In this document: positions 36,558-41,163 of the stretch, piece after piece
Numbering within the stretch: the stretch's first letter is position 1
Layout: each line of letters starts with the position of its first letter
DNA from: an uncultured Phycisphaerales bacterium
GTDB taxonomy: Bacteria > Planctomycetota > Phycisphaerae > Sedimentisphaerales > Anaerobacaceae
Direction of reading: 5' to 3'
Assembly: GCA_937927975.1 (NCBI GenBank)
Contig: CALEZT010000075.1
Location: 1-41,163 of the forward strand
DNA: 41,163 nucleotides
Translations under genes and position numbers: made by a program
The notes under the pieces: model-generated
Seen by the model: only the letters and a program-made list of their open reading frames with translations
Told to the model about the DNA's origin: nothing
Databases searched by the model: none

Positions 36558-37430
36558 ATGAAGATTGGATTCCATACCGATGCGTTCAACAGTTCCTACT
36601 TCAGCTTCGAGAAGTGCCTCCAGTGGGCGCAGAAGAATGAGGTCCACTACATCGAGTGCGGCCTGATCGATGGCGTGAGCTGGATCCACGGCCTGGGCTA
36701 CCAGCCGCACGTGGCTCTCTACGAAGACCCGGTCCTGCTCAAACGCAAGATGGCCTCCTACGGCGTATCGGGCTTCTCCCAAGTCGATGCGGCCTACCCG
36801 CTCTCGGGCAAGGACGGCCCGATCCGCGGCGTGCCCTACGTGATGAAGTCGATTCAGTGGGCGCACCTGGTCGGCTGCCCCTGTGTGGACACCACCGACG
36901 GCATGAACCCGCCGCAAGGGCTCAGCGACCAGGAGGCCATGGACCTGATGAAGTTCAGCTATAGCCAGATCATCGAGGTCGCCGAGGCGCATGAGATCAT
37001 CGTGAACATTGAGCCGCATGGCTACTTCACGACCAAACCCGACATGATGTCGCGGATGCTCGAATTCTGCGACAGCAAGTACCTCCGCATGAACATGGAC
37101 ACAGGCAACACCTTCATCGCAGGCCAGGACCCGGTCGCGTTCCTCAAGCGTTTCATCGACCGAGTCAGTCACGTACACATCAAGGACGTCTCCGAGTCGC
37201 TGGCCGCCGCGGTGCGAGGCAATCAGACCGGTATCGCAGTCAGCCAATGCGCCATCGGCGACGGCGTCAACGCGAATAACATCCGCAAGTGCTTGGAGAT
37301 GCTCCGCGACCACAACTACAAAGGCGTCCTGAGCATGGAATGCGAAGGCCAAGGCGGACCCATGATCGAAAAGTCCCTGGCATGGCTGCGAAAGACTCTC
37401 GGCGAACTGAAGATTCAGATTGAAGCATGA
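36558..37430 (+). CDS. Sugar phosphate isomerase/epimerase-family TIM barrel (second)
   Basis: The 290-residue protein is from the same superfamily as the first isomerase but only distantly alike. Metal ligands are in VNIEPHGY (Glu152), NMDTGNTF (Asp181), SHVHIKDV (His207, Lys209, Asp210) and LSMECEGQGG (Glu261). The start ATG 36558 has an AGAAGGA site seven to thirteen bases upstream; the frame extends to 36519 without one. It lies 127 bp after deoC, where a hairpin-free spacer carries no promoter, so it probably belongs to the same operon. The substrate is unknown. Confidence 0.92.
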   Translation: MKIGFHTDAFNSSYFSFEKCLQWAQKNEVHYIECGLIDGVSWIHGLGYQPHVALYEDPVLLKRKMASYGVSGFSQVDAAYPLSGKDGPIRGVPYVMKSIQWAHLVGCPCVDTTDGMNPPQGLSDQEAMDLMKFSYSQIIEVAEAHEIIVNIEPHGYFTTKPDMMSRMLEFCDSKYLRMNMDTGNTFIAGQDPVAFLKRFIDRVSHVHIKDVSESLAAAVRGNQTGIAVSQCAIGDGVNANNIRKCLEMLRDHNYKGVLSMECEGQGGPMIEKSLAWLRKTLGELKIQIEA

Positions 37431-38074
37431 AACCGCTGATGAACGCAGATAGACGCTGATAGGGCGGCAATTGTGCAGCCCACATGACATCATACCGCGA
37501 TCCAGAGTTCATCCTCCACGTCGCCCATCTCATCTTATCGCCGTTTCTTTCCGCGTTCATCTGGGGCTCCCTCTCCTTCCCCGCTCCACGTTCAAAGCCC
37601 GAAACCCTCTCGCGGGACGCATACCTATTCCGGATCCTCATTTAGTATGATGTCCCCAGATCCCCAAGTATGATGTCCCCAGATCCCGAATGCACTCCCG
37701 ACATCCGATTCTCCTTTGGGCACAGGTGCGGTGATAATGCGCCCCGGCGAGCAAGGCAAGAAGAAAGTGATCGATTCGATTCCTTCATGCTTATGTGCCG
37801 GGGCAGTCCCCTGCGACCTGGGACGCTGTCCTCGGGCCTCTGGCATTCTCCTCTTTGCGTCGGCAGCATGAGAGGCGTGTTTCGTGAGCGTGCCCTGTGA
37901 TTCGTAGCATGCACGCCGGGGCACGGGGCACAGGCCACAGGCCACGGGTCACTTCGTCATGCTGGGGGGCCAACGGGGCAGATGTCGGAGGCGGCGGGCA
38001 GGGCCCTCGCAACACAGGCGCGTGTGCGAAGAAGGCGCGCGTGATCTTGGGTAGTCGAAAGGGGGCGGAATCTG
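37431..38074. other. Noncoding region with degenerate repeats
   Basis: About 640 bp without a credible gene. Two partial copies of a dispersed unit occur: ctgatgaacgcagatagacgc at about 37436 and, inverted, ccgcgttcatctgg near 37551. Another inverted copy (gcgttcatttgtgtccatccgcgg) lies at 1051-1074. A 23-bp tandem repeat sits at 37645-37690. The short open frames here have no protein-like composition, and no operon terminator for the sugar genes was recognised. Confidence 0.6.
37645..37690. repeat. Two-copy 23-bp tandem repeat
   Basis: agtatgatgtccccagatccc occurs at 37645 and again at 37668, period 23 bp, with identical first 21 bases. Repeats of this kind with a tgtccccaga core flank mobile REP elements in other bacteria; here no transposase is present, so it may be a remnant. 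Confidence 0.7.
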
Positions 38075-38086
38075 TATAATCGCGCC
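38075..38086 (+). promoter_or_regulatory. mutS -10 box giving a probable leaderless transcript
   Basis: A perfect TATAAT (38075-38080) ends six bases before ATG 38087, so transcription would begin at or within one base of the start codon. No Shine-Dalgarno site lies upstream. The -35 is weak (TAGTCG 38052-38057 at 17 bp). A second in-frame ATG at 38099 would have a leader of about 12 nt. Confidence 0.55.
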
Positions 38087-40717
38087 ATGGCCCAGAACAT
38101 GGAAAATCTCAGTCCGGCGATGAAGCAGTTTCATCATTTCAAGAGCAAGCACCCGGACTGCATTCTGTTCTTCCGCATGGGCGATTTCTACGAAACGTTC
38201 TACGAGGACGCCAAAACCTGCTCCCGCGTGCTCGGGCTGACGCTGACGAGCCGGGACAAGAACAGCGAGAGCCCCGTCCCGCTGGCGGGCGTCCCGTACC
38301 ACGCCATCGACGGATACCTCAAGAAGATGCTTCAGGCAGGTTTTCGCGTCGCGGTCTGCGAGCAGATCGAGGACCCCAAGACCGCCAAGGGCGTGGTCAA
38401 ACGCGATGTCGTCCGCATCGTGACGCCCGGCACGCTCACCGACGATATGCTGCTCGAGGACAAGAAGGACAACTTCCTGTGCGCGATCGACCTGGACGTC
38501 AAAGGATACGCCGCGTTGAGCTGGGTCGATATTTCGACAGGGCACTTCTTCGTCCAGCGCGTGCCGGAGAAGGAACTGCTCAGCGAGTTGCAGAGGCTCG
38601 CGCCGGCAGAGTGCCTGCTGGCGAACCGTCGAGGCGAATTGTTCGAGGCGGAGACTCGTCGGCTCGCCAACGACATCGGCCGGCTCACCCGCGCGATCAT
38701 CACCGAGCGGCCAAGCTGGTACTTCGATCCGTACCAGGCGAGGCAGCGGCTGCTCAAGCACTTCGGGACTGCGAGCCTGGAAGGCTTCGGCATCCGCGAC
38801 GGCGACCAGGACCTCATCCCGCCGGCCGGGGCGATCATCGAGTACCTGAACGAGACGCAGCGAACCACCCTCGGGCACATTCAGAGCCTGCGTCGGGTCA
38901 GCCGGCGGAACTTCCTGCAGATCGATCCCGTCTCGCTTCGCAGCCTGGAGATTCTCCAGACGATCCGGACCGAGAGCCGCAAGGGGTCGCTGCTGGCCTG
39001 TCTCGATGAGACCCAGACCGGCATGGGCGGCCGGATGTTCCGCAATTGGCTGTGCATGCCTTTGTGCGACGTGGCCGCCATCGGTCAACGTCAAGACGCG
39101 GTCGAGGAACTGAAGGAGAACTCCCAGGTTCTGACGCAACTCCGCGACCTGCTGGCCAAGATCGCGGACACCGAGCGAATCGCGGCGAGGATCAGCACGT
39201 TCCGCGCCAGTCCTCGTGACTTGCTCGCCCTGGTCCGCACGCTGCGCCAGGTGCCGCAACTGCGCGGGTTGCTGAGCCAGATGCGAACAGACCTGCTCAC
39301 CTGTCTGGCAGGGCAGTGCGACAGCATGGACGAGTTGGCGAACCTGCTCGAATCGGCGGTCGAGCCCGACTGCCCCGCCCACCTCCGTGACGGCGGATTC
39401 ATTCGAAGCGGATTCTCGGCCGAGTTGGATCACCTGCGGTCGATCTCCACCGACGGCCAGAGCTGGCTTCGCGAGTATCAGAAGCAGGAATCGCAGCGGA
39501 CCGGCATCGCGAACCTCAAGGTCGGGTTCAACAAGGTGTTCGGCTACTACATCGAGATCAACCACGCCGCGGCCGACAAGGCGCCGCCCGACTACATCCG
39601 CAAGCAGACGGTCAAGAACGCTGAGCGGTACATCACCGAGCGGCTCAAGGAATACGAGAACGAGGTCCTCACCGCCGAGGAGCGGGCCCTGACGCTGGAG
39701 CAGAAGCTGTTCGAGGAACTCCGCCAGGAATCGGCGACCTATGTCGCTCGGATGCAGCAGCTCGCGGATACGGTCGCTCACTGCGATTGCCTGGCGTGCC
39801 TGGCCTACGTGGCCGCCCGTCGCAACTTCACTCGGCCCAAGGTCACCGACGACGGCCGACTGGTGATCCGCGAGGGCAAGCACCCTGTGCTGGCGGAGAT
39901 GCTGGGGGCCGAGTTCGTGCCCAACGACGTGGACTTGGGCGATGGCAGCGGCCAGATCGCCCTCATCACCGGCCCGAACATGAGCGGCAAGAGCACCTAC
40001 ATCCGCCAGGTCGCGCTCTTGACGCTGATGGCCCAGACGGGCTCCTTCATCCCGGCCAAAGAGGCCGAGATCGGCCTGGTGGATCGCATCTTCACCCGCG
40101 TCGGGGCCTCGGACGAACTGACCCGCGGCCAGTCCACGTTCATGGTCGAGATGACCGAGACCGCCAACATCATCAACAACGCCACCGCCAAGTCGCTCGT
40201 GATCCTCGACGAGGTCGGTCGCGGCACGAGCACCTACGATGGCCTGTCGCTTGCCTGGGCCATCACGGAGCACCTGGCCACGAACTTGAAGTGCCGAACG
40301 CTCTTCGCCACGCACTACCACGAACTGACGGAACTGGCCGAGTTGTTCGGCAATATCCGCAACTACAACGTGGCCGTGCGCGAGTGGATGGACGAGGTCG
40401 TGTTCCTGCACCGCATCCTGCCCGGCGGCACGGACAAGAGTTACGGCATCCACGTCGCTAAGCTCGCAGGCATCCCCAAACCGATCCTGACTCGCTCGAA
40501 CGAAATCCTCGAAGAACTCGAATCGGTCTTCGCCAAAGAAGCCACAGGCGACCGCCTCGCCCGCCACAAAACCAAGGAATCCGACAACGACACCCTCTTC
40601 GCCCAAAAGCACAAGAGCGTCCTGGACAAGCTCGCCTCGATCGACGTCAACCACCTGACTCCCATCGAAGCCATGAACCTCCTGAACCAGATCAGGAACG
40701 AGATCGCGGAAGGGTGA
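38087..40717 (+). CDS. mutS: DNA mismatch repair protein MutS
   Basis: The 876-residue ATPase recognises mismatches. The N-terminal mismatch-binding domain has FFRMGDFYETFYEDA with the Phe-x-Glu wedge, then the connector, lever and clamp domains. The C-terminal ABC-type ATPase has Walker A GPNMSGKST (about 629-637), the signature TRGQSTFMVEMTETANII, Walker B SLVILDEVGRGTS and the His-switch THYHELTEL. The helix-turn-helix tail follows and all motifs are intact. No mutL is adjacent. Its -10 box lies directly before the start codon. Confidence 0.97.
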   Translation: MAQNMENLSPAMKQFHHFKSKHPDCILFFRMGDFYETFYEDAKTCSRVLGLTLTSRDKNSESPVPLAGVPYHAIDGYLKKMLQAGFRVAVCEQIEDPKTAKGVVKRDVVRIVTPGTLTDDMLLEDKKDNFLCAIDLDVKGYAALSWVDISTGHFFVQRVPEKELLSELQRLAPAECLLANRRGELFEAETRRLANDIGRLTRAIITERPSWYFDPYQARQRLLKHFGTASLEGFGIRDGDQDLIPPAGAIIEYLNETQRTTLGHIQSLRRVSRRNFLQIDPVSLRSLEILQTIRTESRKGSLLACLDETQTGMGGRMFRNWLCMPLCDVAAIGQRQDAVEELKENSQVLTQLRDLLAKIADTERIAARISTFRASPRDLLALVRTLRQVPQLRGLLSQMRTDLLTCLAGQCDSMDELANLLESAVEPDCPAHLRDGGFIRSGFSAELDHLRSISTDGQSWLREYQKQESQRTGIANLKVGFNKVFGYYIEINHAAADKAPPDYIRKQTVKNAERYITERLKEYENEVLTAEERALTLEQKLFEELRQESATYVARMQQLADTVAHCDCLACLAYVAARRNFTRPKVTDDGRLVIREGKHPVLAEMLGAEFVPNDVDLGDGSGQIALITGPNMSGKSTYIRQVALLTLMAQTGSFIPAKEAEIGLVDRIFTRVGASDELTRGQSTFMVEMTETANIINNATAKSLVILDEVGRGTSTYDGLSLAWAITEHLATNLKCRTLFATHYHELTELAELFGNIRNYNVAVREWMDEVVFLHRILPGGTDKSYGIHVAKLAGIPKPILTRSNEILEELESVFAKEATGDRLARHKTKESDNDTLFAQKHKSVLDKLASIDVNHLTPIEAMNLLNQIRNEIAEG

Positions 40718-40720
40718 TCC

Positions 40721-40749
40721 TTGCGGATTTGAGTCCGAACTCCTAGAAT
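40721..40749 (+). promoter_or_regulatory. Promoter of the nucleotidyltransferase gene, probably leaderless
   Basis: TTGCGG (40721-40726), 17 bp, TAGAAT (40744-40749); ATG follows six bases later at 40756. This is the same distance as before mutS. The box begins four bases after the mutS stop, and no Shine-Dalgarno site is visible. Confidence 0.5.
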
Positions 40750-40755
40750 GGAAAT

Positions 40756-41076
40756 ATGATCAGCGACGAAGTACTGAATGAGGTGAAACGGCGTCTGGTG
40801 GACGGCTTCAACCCGGACAAGATCATCCTCTTCGGCTCCCAGGCCCGAGGCACGGCCGACAACCGAAGCGACGTGGATATTCTTGTGATTTGCCCCATCG
40901 GTGAAGACCGAAGAACTGTGACGCTGGCCATGGACAGGTCCCTGTGGGGTCTGAGGTTGGCGAGAGATATCGTCGTCTTGACACCGGAGGAATACGAGCG
41001 AGACCGGGGGATTCCCGGAACCATAGCCCGGCCTGCCTCGCTGGAGGGAAAAATCCTCTGTGAAAACGCCGGATGA
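40756..41076 (+). CDS. MntA-type minimal nucleotidyltransferase
   Basis: The 106-residue protein of the DNA polymerase beta-like fold has the signature LFGSQARGTADNRSDVDILVI, that is GS (27-28) followed by DxD (Asp39, Asp41), plus RDIVVLTPEEYERDRG. In HepT-MntA toxin-antitoxin systems such proteins are the antitoxin and add AMP to a HEPN RNase toxin. In that arrangement the toxin gene follows directly, often overlapping. Here a GTG at 41059 opens a frame that stops after about 31 codons with no HEPN signature, so the toxin is absent, broken, or beyond the window. Role as antitoxin is therefore uncertain. Confidence 0.82.
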   Translation: MISDEVLNEVKRRLVDGFNPDKIILFGSQARGTADNRSDVDILVICPIGEDRRTVTLAMDRSLWGLRLARDIVVLTPEEYERDRGIPGTIARPASLEGKILCENAG

Positions 41077-41115
41077 GAAGGTCGACTCTGATGGCGGGGC
41101 GATAGGAAGGGCAGG

Positions 41116-41163
41116 ATGCTCTGTCGCGAGATTTCTTTGGAAGTTGCCGTAAGAGCAGGAATC
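41116..41163 (+). CDS. Start of an open frame running off the window
   Basis: ATG 41116, with GGAAGG seven to twelve bases before, opens a frame of 16 codons to the window end (LCREISLEVAVRAGI). It is too short to name and may not be real. It is recorded because it follows the nucleotidyltransferase where a partner gene would be expected. Confidence 0.2.
   Translation, partial: MLCREISLEVAVRAGI

Noticed and set aside
37949..40654. A 901-codon open frame on the minus strand.
   Set aside because: It is antisense to mutS, all of whose motifs are intact, and has no domain signature or start signals.

Overview
The window is one contig end, about 41.2 kb and GC-rich, from a bacterium that is most likely a planctomycete of the Phycisphaerae type. 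That placement is an inference. It rests on long secreted proteins (a CotH kinase with four lamin-tail-like domains, a GH67N-like hydrolase followed by malectin, a sialate O-acetylesterase), a cluster of sugar-oxidising and isomerising enzymes, an ATP synthase b subunit that begins with a signal-peptide-like segment, and AT-rich palindromic repeats between GC-rich genes. The first 45 bases are not biological: bases 12-45 are an exact Illumina read-2 adapter, preceded by an 8-base index-like stretch.

Layout. 46-1016: a gene remnant and a REP-associated tyrosine transposase (RAYT) embedded in its own palindromic repeats, which are partly translated into the protein. 1099-2592 (-): a B12-binding-like/radical SAM protein. 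2711-5743 (+): a secreted glycosidase-like protein and a malectin protein in the same frame, separated only by one TAG. 16097 down to 5765 (-): the complete F1Fo ATP synthase operon in the order atpB-E-F-H-A-G-D-C. It runs on by 4-nt overlaps and short gaps into a CPA antiporter with CBS domains, rnpA, a small MerR-type protein and an MCE/MlaD protein. Two copies of an AT-rich palindromic element sit inside the ATP synthase operon. 16420-20175: a sialate O-acetylesterase (-) and a secreted InlB-repeat protein (+), divergent, each with a good promoter. 20209-22307 (-): an OmpR-type two-component system. Facing it (+, 22602-24195) are a methyltransferase and a Kdo/InaA-type kinase behind an 11-nt-phased direct repeat of the kind such regulators bind.

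24399-28637 (+): a TlpA-like lipoprotein lacking its first active-site cysteine, rpmA (L27) with its own promoter and terminator, obg, coaX, and an MnmE-like GTPase lacking the C-terminal catalytic motif. 28647-33383 (-): a 1578-residue secreted CotH/lamin-tail protein. 33622-37430 (+): an operon of Gfo/Idh/MocA oxidoreductase, sugar isomerase, DeoC-type aldolase and a second sugar isomerase, which together look like a catabolic route. 37431-38086: noncoding, with degenerate repeats. 38087-40717: mutS. 40756-41076: an MntA-type nucleotidyltransferase. The last two genes each have a -10 box six bases before the ATG, suggesting leaderless mRNAs.

No rRNA, tRNA or CRISPR array was seen. The most unusual features are the REP-encoded protein ends of the RAYT, the nonsense-split hydrolase, the extended ATP synthase transcription unit with its internal palindromes, the reduced MnmE-like GTPase, and the possible regulon linking the two-component system to the methyltransferase-kinase pair.
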